Position numbers and translations under genes: made by a program. The notes below the pieces were generated by a model, which saw nothing but the letters and a program-made list of their open reading frames with translations, did not search any database and was not told where the DNA came from. A stretch of 64,000 nucleotides of DNA, from contig NC_081830.1 of assembly GCF_030867095.1 (NCBI RefSeq), positions 34,951,832-35,015,831 of the forward strand, in the 5' to 3' direction. Shown here in pieces: positions 43,979 through 55,310 of the stretch (its first letter is position 1; the number at the start of each line of letters is the position of its first letter). Source of the DNA: Alligator mississippiensis. Taxonomy: Eukaryota; Chordata; Crocodylia; Alligatoridae.

Positions 43979-44947
43979 TTAGATTTTACTACCTAAAAAC
44001 TTACAAAAGCCAAATTTTTTATAGACAACTCTTCTCAGAGCTTCCTTTAACTCTTTGTTTCTGAGGCTATATACTAGGGGGTTGATCATGGGAGTCAAAA
44101 TAGTATAGAAGAGTGAGAACATCTCATGTAATCCCTTTGAAAGCTGTGTGGTTGGAATCATGCAGACAATTAGTAGTGATCCATAAAACATTATGACAAC
44201 AGCAAGGTGTGAGGAGCAGGTTGAGAAGACCTTTTCCCTTCCAGCAATAGAAGGGATTCTTAGGATGGTGGTGATGATGGAAACATAGGATGTTAGGGTT
44301 GATAGAAATGGGAACAGAGACACAAGAGAACATAGCGGGTACATGATTAGCTCTAAAAGTTTGGTGTCACCGCAAGCAATTTTTATGATGGGTGCAAAAT
44401 CACAAAAGAAATGGTCAATTTCATTGGAGCTGCAGAACTGTAGCTTAGAAATTAAGATGAATGCTATGGTGCTGCTCAGAAATCCACATGTCCAGGAACA
44501 AGCTACCAGTCGAATGCAGACCCTGACATTCATAAGACTGGCATACCGGAGTGGATTGCATATTGCTAAATATCGGTCATAAGACATTGCTGCTAGGAGG
44601 TAGCATTCTGTTGCTCCTAGGGCACCAAAGCAATAAAATTGTGTGATACAGCCACTAACAGAAATGGTTCTGCTCCCAGTCAGGAGGCCAGTTAACATCT
44701 TGGGCAAGATTGTAGATGTGTAGATCATCTCCAAGCACGATAAGTTTCCTAGAAAGAAGTACATGGGGCTGTGAAGGTGCTGATCAGCGACAACCAGTGC
44801 CAGAATTAGGATGTTCCCAGCCACAGTTACAATGTAGATCACTAGAAACAGCAGGAAGAGAGGAATGTGCAGTTCAAACTGATCGCCAAATCCCAAGAGG
44901 ATGAATTCTGTGACGGTTGTTTGATTTCTCCAAGCAGACTTGGACAT
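43979..44947 (-). CDS. Palindrome-right olfactory receptor, intact (family 6/11-like)
   Basis: A 322-residue single-exon receptor with all OR landmarks: NQT at 8, GN at 44-45, LHSPMYFF at 58-65, C100, [10 protein letters not shown] at 121-130, loop-2 cysteines at 172, 182 (in FFCD) and 192, [10 protein letters not shown] in TM6, PMINPLVYSLRN in TM7, then KELKEALRR and a tail ending CKFLGSKI. No frame break is seen. A splice-acceptor-like ACTTTCTTAG lies just upstream of the ATG, identical to the left copy. Compared with the left copy it keeps residues 180-191 and its own C-terminus, so it is the functional candidate of the pair. Ligand unknown. Confidence 0.95.
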   Translation of the reverse strand: MSKSAWRNQTTVTEFILLGFGDQFELHIPLFLLFLVIYIVTVAGNILILALVVADQHLHSPMYFFLGNLSCLEMIYTSTILPKMLTGLLTGSRTISVSGCITQFYCFGALGATECYLLAAMSYDRYLAICNPLRYASLMNVRVCIRLVACSWTCGFLSSTIAFILISKLQFCSSNEIDHFFCDFAPIIKIACGDTKLLELIMYPLCSLVSLFPFLSTLTSYVSIITTILRIPSIAGREKVFSTCSSHLAVVIMFYGSLLIVCMIPTTQLSKGLHEMFSLFYTILTPMINPLVYSLRNKELKEALRRVVYKKFGFCKFLGSKI

Positions 44948-47399
44948 TATTTTTACCTAAGAAAGTTAAGCAAATAGATTAATTGAAATTAAGAAACCAA
45001 AACTCAGAATACAATTAAATTGAATTTGTACACCAGTGAAATTCCCTGCACTCTTCAGTCTATATTCAATTTATTGAACATAATTCTGAGCTGAAGTTTC
45101 ATAAGTTTAATTTCAGAATTGTCCACACCTCACTTCCTGATTTTGTGTTCTTTATTCATGACAACATACCAACTATCAGAGTGACTTGGATTTGGAATTA
45201 TTGTGATACTTTATTTCAGATGTGGATACATGCCTCCTCTAATAAGAGTTCAAAGAAAATGTGGGTCTATGTGAAAACACATTGTGTATTTATAAAAGTA
45301 TCCCATGGTTTCAATGTTGTGTTCCTGTTGAGGGGAAGTCAGACTTTCCTGTCAAGATGGGTGGGTGTTTTTCCTTACGAGTGGGATATTTCCCCAACAT
45401 GGCACCAAAGGTTAACATTCAACATCTCCGTTATTATCAGTTTGCCAAAGTACTTAAGGATCATACTTTCAGTGCTTCCATTTCCAAGAAGATTAGGTAC
45501 CTAAATACCTTTATGAACCTAAATACCTTTATGAACCTGGTTCTAAGTGACTTACAAGCCCAACTACCACTGGTAGGAATAAATACAGACTGATCATCAT
45601 TCTAGGGCACCAGTAAGACATTCTGCTGCCCAAAACACAGGGTTCTGCTCAAGTAGGAGAATTCAACCCAACTTAATCAAACGCCTGCAATACCTACCTA
45701 GTCAATGGAATGATTTAAATACACATAAAAATCCCTGATGACTTTCACAGCAAAGTACAGAAGGTGCTAGGTTAACGAAAATGATTTGTGGGTTTGGTAT
45801 CCATATTTTATGTTGAATGATTTATTTTGTATTTTTTATTTCTTTCTTGACAATAAAGAAGAAAAAGAGACGTGAAAATACATATAGTGAGAGAGAGATC
45901 CAAAAAGTAATAAATAAATAATTAAATAAATAAATAAAAAATTAAAGAAAAGAAAAAGAAATATTCAGGGAGTGAAGAACAGATTCCACAGACCAACTGG
46001 AGACACTTCCTCAGCCTGGTGAATGCGATTTATACCCAAAAACTTGCAAAGAAGAATTTTTTCCAACTATTTGAGTTGGTCTAATAAAAGATCAGATTTA
46101 CCCAAAGAACTGGCTTGCCAACATTTGTAAAGACATTTTTAATTTTGGAAAAAAACCCATAATTCTCTGACCTTTAAAACAGTTACCAAAAAGCAGTGAG
46201 GAAGGGAAGTAATCACCCACTTGTGTTCGACTTCCATCTTAACAGCATACTTCTGATGACTACAAAACTGTGAACACAAATTCCATTAACACCCATCCAC
46301 AGGGCTTATTAGCAAGTCACTCTGAGGTGAGTCTTTACCACTCACTTCCCTGCTCCCTTTTTTCTGAAGCTTTTTTAACAACTTTGTATGAGTCTTTCAG
46401 GACTTATGAAGTATCAAATCTGTTTTGGATAGGAAGGTTTTCCTCCAAGTTCTGATAGATTCGCGTCCTCATACGAAAATCCAATTCCCTCTTTTGAGCA
46501 GTTTGCAGTCAGAAGTGTCACCAGCCTTAATACTACATGGAACACTTGCTTTTATCCTAGGTTTCGTTCACTTGCAGTATTGGGTTCTTTGGTTCTCGAC
46601 ATGGTACAAAGTCCCTCAGCTACTGACCACTGAAGCTATTTTCTGCATTCTGGATGATAGTATTTGCATTTAGTTTGTAGGCACATTTCTTCCCATATGG
46701 GCCTGGTTGATTCTTATAGTCAAGGACACATGGTTTCTTCCTTAGGAGACTGTCCAGTTTGTGGCCATGATGACCAAGAGGAGCATCAGGAAACATAAAC
46801 TTGTTTATTAAGAGCTTTCCAAATGCAACAGAACATTTTAGTTAACATTGCTTTCCACATCAACTACCTGCCTGCCTGCTCGCTTGCTCTCTCCCTTAGC
46901 AGTGTCTTTGCCAATGGAAAAGTTCACCTTTTGAGATGGATTTTTCTGGCCACTTTCTTTCACACTTACTACATGAAAGACCCTTTTGGGTGCAGTCAGC
47001 TCTCCAGCCTGAGCCTTCACAATTTGTGCTGTCCTGCACATTTGTAGTCTTTTCTAGGGTTATGTCTCCCCCACAAAGTAGCCTTTATTGTAATTCACTG
47101 TCTGCAATGACACAAATAATCTAATCAGAGAGTCTCTCAAGTTTCCTAAAGCACAGTTCTTAGTCTCCTTAGTTCTGTAACATCCTGATCTACACTTACT
47201 CCTGTTGTTTTTTGCACATAAAATGGTGTTTTTCACGGGTCTCATTCCTTTTTTGGTATGCAGTACCCCTCAAATTTAGACACTATACCACTTAAATCCT
47301 GAGTCTTGTTGCACATTGTGGGAAGAAGCCCTGGATGGTCTAAACAACTATAGATATGTATAAGACTTAAATATGAATTTATTTCTTCACTTTCCTCTC
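44419..47399. repeat. Near-identical tract of the palindrome, right copy
   Basis: Counterpart of 26241-29221. It covers the 5' flank and first 176 codons of the OR and about 2.4 kb upstream of its start. Confidence 0.88.
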
Positions 47400-48488
47400 A
47401 TGCCCCTATGGCTGTTAGTTACTACTTGAACCATTGTCTAAATCCCCTTTTCTCTGCTACACTGACAAATACCTGGGGGCAGGTGAAAGTGGCAACAGTT
47501 CCATACCTGATTGTCTTTTTTCTTAAACAATGGCAATGCAGGCAGAATACTTAAATAGGCCTTTGTGCCTCCATGCGGCTGTGTGGTTCCACTTGCTCTC
47601 AGGTTCCAACTTCTTCTATTTGAATCTCAAATTATTTCACATTCTTTCCCATTCATTACTTCTGACACCAGGTTATGTCCATCGCGTTCAACAGACAGTC
47701 ATGCATGAACAATAACTAAACAACTTTTATTGTGGAGCAGTAAGCAAATCTCTGCAGTCTCCTTGTTTCTAACTAGCTACTCTCTAACTGAGGAACCAAA
47801 TCACAAGCCCTATTTTCTTCAGTCTACGAATTATGGAGCATATCTAGATTATGACCTCCAGCACTACACCACCTTTTGCATAAACTTGTTTTTCATGAGC
47901 TTGGAATGTGCCTAAGAGAAGAGGTGAAATAGAACTGAAAATGGATACTTATTCCTTCATTGTATGAGATTAACTTTAAAAATGTATGAGAAGGTTACTG
48001 TATGAGATGGTTACTTTAAAAAGCAATTATGCTATACCTACCTGTAAGATAAGTATACTTGAACCTTGAAATTCAGGTTTTCCTTCTTGTCTCTGATTCC
48101 CACAGCCCTGAAGATTTTTTTTTTTTCTATCCCTGACTTCATCATGTGCCTCAGAACCCTGAGCAAGGAGATCATCATAATCCTTGCTTTATTCTCCTGT
48201 TCATAGGCTCTTGTTTTACATACGCTGCCAGAATTGTTCACATCTTTTCTATTTCATTAGTTGTCACTTTTGCTGATGGGTACATCAAGTGTCTTGGAAA
48301 GGAAAATGGTCTGAGTATTTATTTGCTTGGTAGAAGAACCAATTGTGTTAAAAAGATGCTGATTTGCCCCATGGTACCACTGTATCTGGAACAGCAACAA
48401 GAAAAACAAAGCAACTAACCTCAAAGGAAAAAAAAAAGATGGACATCTCTAACCTCATAATGGTTAATGGTGATGGTGAGTTAAACAC

Positions 48489-49796
48489 CAGAATTTTAAA
48501 GGGAGAAACAATGATGAAAAAATGTCTCTTATAAAGAATCTTTTTTGTTCATAATTTTTATTTGTTTGGTTTTTTTTTTTTTTGGCCTAGTAACTCATGA
48601 ATTTCATTTTCTGTAAAATTTGTATGGTATTTCTTCTCCATTTCCAAAGCAATCTTTAGGATGACTTCAAGCTTTTGTTCTTGAAGAGAAACTTCTTGCC
48701 AAAGTGGAGACACTATCCGAATCTCAGGCAGGGGCATGAAGGTCTTTCAGTATTGAATGCTTCTGTACTAGTGAATCAAACAGTGCTGGCCTTAGGGGTG
48801 GGTTATGTGAGTGACTGACCAGGTTCAGGGTTTGCCACATATGCACAAGCATACATACATCTGAGCAGTTCTGTTCACAGCAAGACTCTCCCCCTAGGCC
48901 TGTGTGAGTTGGCAGTGATCCAATTCAGCTTTGGATCTCACCACTTTGGATGGCCATGATCCAATCCGGAGCTCCAGACTGGGTTTCCACCTCGATCTGG
49001 CCAAAGCTTTGGCACCGCCTTGGAGATCCGGCCATAGGGTATAATGAGGAATCAATGATATATATTTAACTTTGTTGTTTCTTGTCCAATTTGGATGAAA
49101 CTTGCAAAAAATGTAGCTGCTGCTGAGGACATGAAACTTGCCAAGTTCCAGAAAGATCGGTGCAGAGGTTTGGGCAGAACTGTACCCCAAATTCTTGAAA
49201 GCCATACTCATGTCATGGCTGTGTGTTACAATATATTGGGGGGTTAGTCCTAGACTAACTTGCTGCTCCAAATGCCCAGTCTGGACTTGGGTCATGGTGC
49301 CTGAGGGGGCAGCAAGCTAGTACTCACTCCTCCCACTGACCTACAGTTGAACCTGCACCCAGCCCTGCAATCCACTGCAACACATCCTCTGCCCTATGCC
49401 TGTGGCCCCAGAACCCAAACTGTGACAGGACCCCACCTGACATACCTTAGCATGGCAGTCCAGGTGGTCAGGCCATGACTGGAACAACTGATGTTCCACA
49501 ACTGGAAGGCCTGTTCCCAATTGGTGCAGGGCTGCGCACTGAAAAACAGCCTAAATGCTGGGAGCCCAGCAGGGAGCATCTTGATGCTGAAAGCATCTGG
49601 ACATGCTCCCTGCCCCTGAAAGCAACCTTCCACTTCCCCTTCTGGACAGCAAACCCAGGGAAACAGCTCAAGCCAGGCTTAGCCGGAGGGCAGCTAAACA
49701 GAGGGGCAGATACATTCAGGGCCAGGAGGCCTCCAGGAAAAAGCTGGGCATAGCTCTGGCAGCCAGCTCAGGGCCATGTCTACATGCCTCAGACTA
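48489..49796. other. Intergenic; possible hAT-like fragment at 48893
   Basis: A possible hAT-type end (TAGGCCTGTGTGAGTTGG, about 48893) is followed by GATCC/TTTGGATC-rich text to about 49030, but no opposite end was found. The rest (49040-49796) is unassigned. Confidence 0.3.
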
Positions 49797-49804
49797 CATC
49801 CACG

Positions 49805-50088
49805 CAGGGCCAAATTAACCCTCTGGTGTGCCCTAGGCAAAAATACTTGTGGACCCGCCCTAAGTGAGTCAACTTGTGGGCCCTACCTAGGCTCCTCCTC
49901 CCTACCCTAGTGCTGCTACCAGGTGCCTGCCATGCCAGAGAGGCCAGTGGAGGGGAAGGGAAGGAAAGGGAAGGGGGCCAGATGGGGCCATTCACACCAC
50001 TGCTGGAGGGAAGGACCAGCACCCCTGCCATCAACAGCCCAAGGCCCTAGGCATGTGCTTAGTTTGACTATGTGTTAATCCGGCCTTG
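49805..50088. mobile_element. hAT-type MITE, 284 bp, with 8 bp target duplication
   Basis: Terminal inverted repeats: left CAGGGCCAAATTAACCC, complement of right CAAGGCCGGATTAACAC. The flanks are CATCCACG (49797-49804) and CATCCATG (50089-50096), an 8-base duplication with one mismatch, the hallmark of hAT insertion. The interior is GC-rich and non-coding. Confidence 0.88.
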
Positions 50089-50096
50089 CATCCATG

Positions 50097-50905
50097 AGTC
50101 AAGAATGAGAGTCCACATGCGAGGAATGAGCCATCCTGCAGAAGGTCAGTGCCCAGAGGCAACACTGAGCCTCTAGACCCCACTCACTGATAGTCCGGCA
50201 AGCCAACGAGTTCACCTGACATCACAGCACAAGGACTGCCCAAAACATTGAAGGTTAGACCGGGATGGGAGAGGGTGGCCCAACAAGTCCTGAGGACACC
50301 AGACAAGGGTGAGCCCTGGAGGGGTGGCCCATGATGCCCACATCCCTCCACAGTGTGGCTGCATGCCCAAAATGTGCCGACGGAACAACTGTCATGTTTG
50401 GCCAAGAGCAAGCCCAGTGGGAAACACGCTGGTATCCTGGGGTACCTGATCAACTAGCTGTCCAGAAAGGACCTCAGGGAAAAGGGCAAAGTAACCCAAG
50501 GGGGATGGAGGTTTGGGAAGCAGGCCCTTAATCCCCAGTGCTTGAGATTGAGCCTCTCAGCACAGGGGCAACAGTGCCCTGCCCACTGATCAGACTGAGC
50601 TATGTTGAGTTAAGTTGTTTTGTGTTAGCATTTTTTTCACAATGAGGGGAAAGGGGTAGAGTGTAGGGAAGGAGGACCCCCACAGAAAATGTAACAAGGA
50701 GGGCATTCCTGAGTCAGTAAGAACCACTGAGCAACAACCCAGAGGTAGTAAAGTGTTGGCAGGTGAGTAGGTTTAGGGGTGGTTCCTCCCTAAGTGGCAG
50801 AGCAAGGGCCTGCCACACAAACACGTGCCCTGGCAGGGCCAGACTGATGAAGCAGGGTGGAGCTTGGCAGCTGCAGCTTGGCCGCCTGAGGCCAGTTCCC
50901 ACTGA
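50097..50905. other. Intergenic, nothing recognised
   Basis: GC-moderate sequence with no recognised gene or repeat. Confidence 0.4.
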
Positions 50906-51356
50906 CCCCATACTCTGCCATGCAGTTCAGGGTCTGGCCATCAGCTCCCTCCATGTGACTCGCCCAGTACCAGCCACAGATGGCAAGCACCTGAAGTCCT
51001 TGAATCCCCCATAGCAGCTGGGCAGATCCAGCCACAGCGTGTAAGGTTCAGTGCTGCCCATCTGGGATGGGGCTACACAGAGCAGATGGGAAGGCTGTGC
51101 CACTCACAGCCAACTCCAAAGTCCAGCAGGGGCTGGAAGTCCTGTCCATGAACCCTCCTTCCAGGCAGGTACCTGGACTGCTGGGCCTGAGAAGAGTGAG
51201 CAAACTCCTAGGCTGTGGCACTGTCTCTGCCTGGAGCTGCCTCACTGCTATGGGGGATTCAGGGTCTCCAGGTGCCTGCAAAATGTGGCCAGTGCTGGGC
51301 AAGCCAGGTGAGGGGAGCTGGTGGCCAGACCCTGAACAGCTCAGCAGAGTGTGGGG
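50906..51356. repeat. Long imperfect hairpin
   Basis: 50906-51018 and the complement of 51245-51356 are about 80-85% similar. Both read CCCCAYACTCTGC, GTTCAGGGTCTGGCCA, CAGCTCCC, CGCCCAG-type text, then TGAATCCCCCATAGCAG. The loop is about 225 bp. It lies inside a GC-rich block (50760-51960) that may be one non-autonomous DNA element. Confidence 0.75.
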
Positions 51357-52430
51357 TAGCAGGAATCAGCATTCGGATGCTGTACTGCAGCCACTGAGCT
51401 CTTCCCTGCTTCAGGTGCCTGGCCCCACTGGACATGTTACCAGGTCTTGGGGGCTCAATTCTTTTTTTTTTGGTTCCTGGAGCTCACTCCTTTGTGCTGC
51501 TGCTGGCCACCTGGGCACTGCCTGAGTTCCAAAGGCCCTGTTCCTGTTTGGATCTTTGTTCCCAGTTGACTGGCAGCCCGGGCAGGGCAGTATTTTTGAG
51601 AAGGGGGAGGGGGCAGGCTCCAGAAAAAAAAAAGGATCAGGTGCCTTGGAGCTCAAGCAGTGAGACAGTCTGGTGGCAGCAGGAGGCACCACAGCTTCTG
51701 AATGATCCAGGGCTGCTGCCATAGGTGATTGGCGGTGCCTGTGGGCGCTCAACACACCTCCCCAGCAGGGCTGTCCCTGCTGCTGATGCTGGCAGCAGCG
51801 TCTGCGGATGCTCGTCAGCTCTGTCTCTGCTGCTGCCACCGGCTTCTGTGGATGCCCTCCCAGACTCAAGAGACACCAGTCACCCATGGCTGCAGCAGTT
51901 GCTCTGCTTGGCAGAAGCAGCAAGTTGGTCCTGCCCTGCTTATCAAGCCTCTAGTGATAGATGACAGTTGTGCATGTGAAGGACAGTCAGAGCTGTTTTT
52001 TCACCTTCAGGTGTGACTGCTCTACTAAACTGAACAATGCTAAGCCAAATAATATTTGTTCAGCTTACAATGTAAGATGTAACAAGGCCCAAAATAGTGC
52101 TTTCAGAGAAGTTACTTGTTCTACCAATTCTAAATGAACCACTGCCAGATACTAGGGTTGGGGCACATCCCAGTAGTAACTGAATACTGTTCATATATCA
52201 TTTCTCTCTGCAGGCTGAGTCACTGGATGCCTCAGTCTAGTTCAAAGCAACAAAGGGGCCTGAGTGAAGCTCTTAGGTTTCAGGAACCAAGACAAAAACA
52301 TCAGATTTGAATATCCTTGATAGCCTCTGGGTGTCCCAAAATCCAACATTTCATAGACTTTGTCCATTGATAGTAATTACTAGAAGGGCATCTCGAGAAA
52401 ACCATAGCACAGTTTAATACGTATACCCCA
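51357..52430. other. GC-rich block then AT-rich intergenic sequence
   Basis: The GC-rich material continues to about 51960 with CTGCTG-rich text and no gene. 51970-52430 is AT-richer and unassigned. Confidence 0.35.
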
Positions 52431-52464
52431 AAACACACACACGCACGCACACACGCACACACAA
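52431..52464 (+). repeat. (CA)n microsatellite
   Basis: About 34 bases of CA repeats with several CG interruptions (ACGCACGCACACACG). Confidence 0.9.
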
Positions 52465-52534
52465 ACCTCTTATCCCAATAGCAGGCAAAGAAGGTTAGTT
52501 AAAGGTAAACAGACATGGAGTATGAACTACATTC

Positions 52535-52923
52535 TGGGCACATCTACACTTGCCAATTTAGGGTACATTAGCCATTTTTAAGGTGCATTAAGGGCTCAGG
52601 TCTACATGTGCATGCCCTTAATGTGCCTTAAACATGGCAATTTTAGCTTATTCATGCCTAAATTTGATATTTACAAAAACAGGTATCACATTTAGGCACA
52701 AACAGCTAAAGCACCTTAACATACATGTAGCTGCACTAAGGACTATTAATGTTGTGTATGTTGACTGACTTGGAAATAACTCTAGTCCCACATCGGTCCA
52801 CACACCAGATTAATGTGCCTTAGCACATGCATGTGTAGACATGTGCCTAAATTGCCTAAATGGACATTAGGCAAATGCGCATTAAGTTTATGCACATATA
52901 AAAAGTACATGGAGACACACCCC
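52535..52923. mobile_element. MITE with GGGCACATCTACAC-type ends
   Basis: The left end reads TGGGCACATCTACACTTG, and the complement of the right end reads GGGGTGTGTCTCCATGTAC. The interior is rich in self-complementary TTAAGGTGCATTAAG and TGTGCCTTA motifs. It belongs with the similar MITEs at 56646 and 62978 by its ends. Confidence 0.6.
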
Positions 52924-54477
52924 TTGATGGCTAAAAAGAATCTCCTTGGGTTAGCTCTGAAGCATATTATCTGGGGGTGGCATGTGTGCACGTGCATGCA
53001 TGCATGAGCATTGAGTTCTGCTGTTCTCTGTACTATCTACCACTGTCTGATTATGCACCTGTTTGCCCAGGTAGGACTAATGTCCCTAATTCCTCTGAAA
53101 AGTGGGGTGCAGTGGGCAGGGGTGTTGATTGGATACATTTCACAGTCCAGGGAACTTAATTTAATAAATAAAAGTTGTGATTTTTGATAACTATAAAGAA
53201 TATTTTTCTGATTCTGTTGGCAGCTAATGTTACAAATGAAGACCATGAGCATTAGAGCTGATAAGGAATTTAACACATGACTGTTAATCTGCTATGGACA
53301 GTGGTGGTAAGAGGATAGACTTTACTAGGAGCTAGAGTCCCTAGTGACTCATTAAAGAAGTGGCAAAGGTCCATAATGTGCTGGACCTTAAGGGTGTAGT
53401 TGATTTGACATGTCTGATACAAGACTTGTGGGAACAGATGCTGATCAGGAAAAAAAAGAATCCTGCTCAGTATCATCTGACACAATGTAATTTCACTGCT
53501 TACTTAAGATAAAAATATGCTAACATTCAAAACAAAGCCAAAGGAAAAAAAAGGGGGGAAGAAGAAAGACAATTAATTTAATCATGTCCTTGCTAAAAGC
53601 ATCTCCCTAGCAACGCAGCTACTACAAAGAAATCTCTGCAATTATGCAGAAAGTACCTGTTATGCTTCAGAGAATTGCAGGAGGCCACACAGGCCTTATA
53701 TCATTAGGTACTTTAATGAGCACTCCTAGGAATCTCGTCCTGAGCTAATTAAACTCTCAGTCTTCAGGGATACCCAAGAAACCTCTCAAGGAAATTAAGG
53801 GTGGCAGCAGACACAAAGTTACATTTTATGTTAATGAGCCCCACAGAGGGCTGTTAGAGTGGATTCTGAGCAAGAACATACAGCCCCACTGAGACTGATT
53901 AGAAAAGAAAGCCAGAGACATTTATTAAAGCTGTATGAAGGAGAAAAATGGCCTGCTCCTATGTCAAATAGCCACTGTTGTGTAAAGTGAGAAGGGTCAA
54001 GTGGTTATCCCAGGCCCCAAAGAAAGAGGATTCCTTCATTCATAAATTCCAACTGTGGGAAGGTGTGCAAAGAATACAATGAGGCTGACATGGAAGCACA
54101 GCCTAGGTCCTAGGAGGCTGGCACAGGCAGCCAAGCTCAGATGTCCTGATTGAAAGATACTGCCAGGTTCCTAGGCCTCAGGGACTGATATAGTCTAATG
54201 TGCGTTGATCATGTCAAGCAGCCTTCACCTGCCTGTGATGCACAAATCTACCCTATCCTAAACCACAGCCCTTTCCCCCACATCCTGCTAATCTATCTCT
54301 GTGCATGCACCTGCATGTGTGCATGCACCCATGAACACACAACTCCGCTGATTCACTGTAGTCCGGTAGCACCTTCCTGTTGGGTTAGAAATGGTATTTA
54401 AAGCTTTACTTTTTGGGAATTGGCTTATAGGTATATGCATATGTATGTGTATCAGAATGGTTCCGGATGGGCAGAAG
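52924..54477. other. Intergenic, nothing recognised
   Basis: AT-rich sequence without OR relics. A short ATGCATGC/TGTGTGCACG stretch lies at 52980-53010. Confidence 0.45.
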
Positions 54478-55310
54478 GGGTTAATTGATTTCTAAAAAGC
54501 TTTGGTCTCTCATGCACGGTTTCACACAGCCCTGGAAGCAGACAGGCTGTCTAACACAACAAGGCCAACAGATATACACCCAGCCTGGGAAAGAGGGGAG
54601 CATGTACCATGCTGTTCCATAACATGAGATAAGGAAGGCATCAGCTAACAAGGCCCCAGAGCAGGGAGGCCTGAGTTCCGGTTTTGGTGGAACAGACCAA
54701 ATTAGGAGAAGGCCCAGAAAGACCATATTAGTATGTGTGCATGTGATGAACTATGTGGATATGTGACAACCACAGAGAGGTCAACCAGCGATAGCAGCAG
54801 ATGAAGAGTCATCAAGAGTCATCAGAAGGGAAGGAGAATACAAAAGCAGAGACTTGAGAGTAACAAAGGGCCTCTCCTCATTCTCCACCTGGGTCCTCCT
54901 CCTCCTCCCCATCCCTCCTCCTGTTCTGCCCGGGTCCTTCTCCTTCCCGAGAGGAGTCCCCATCCCTATCCCTGGGAGGTTCCATGAGGCCTCCATGGAC
55001 AAAGGGCGCATCACCAGCCCATCTCATTCACACCCACTGGAGGGGTTGTGGGCCTCAGCATCCCACCTCCAGGCTGCTGATATCTGACACCTAAGAGAGT
55101 CTCAGAGTGAAGCCTGAGTCCTGGCCAGATGTACTTTGACTCTGATGACAGCCCTAGAATTTGGTGGATATATAGAATCGCTGATTGTTGGTATAGCTTT
55201 TTTTCTGTTCTCACCATGTTTAAATAAATTTGCCTATTATCAAATGGAAAGGTCATGGTCAATCTGAAGGTGTGTCCCCCTAAGGAACAAGGGTCCTAAA
55301 TCCAGAGCCA
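54478..55310 (+). repeat. Dispersed repeat copy B, possibly a solo LTR fossil
   Basis: Same-orientation relative of 1834-2590. Shared blocks: GGTTAATTGATTTCTAAAAA, CTGTTCCATAACATGAGATA, GTGTGCATGTGATG, GAATACAAAAG, TGCTGATATCTGACA, GCCTATTATCAAATGGAAAG. It has about 75 bp more internal CT-rich sequence (54880-54980). An AATAAA lies near 55225. No coding parts are seen. Confidence 0.5.

Larger units (their letters stand above)
43357..48488. repeat. Palindrome right arm
   Basis: Inverted copy of 25190-31825 without the CR1 and without the 160 bp block at 31098-31258. It has a short extra duplication near 47985-48020 (ATGAGAAGGTTACTGT then ATGAGATGGTTACTTT). Outer parts (47400-48488) differ from the left arm by roughly 5-15%; 44419-47399 is near-identical to the left arm. 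Confidence 0.93.

Noticed and set aside
25190-48488. Palindrome as a pure assembly artefact
   Set aside because: The arms differ by many substitutions and indels outside the 3 kb tract, and one arm has its own CR1, so two real copies exist. An artefact limited to the identical tract remains possible.
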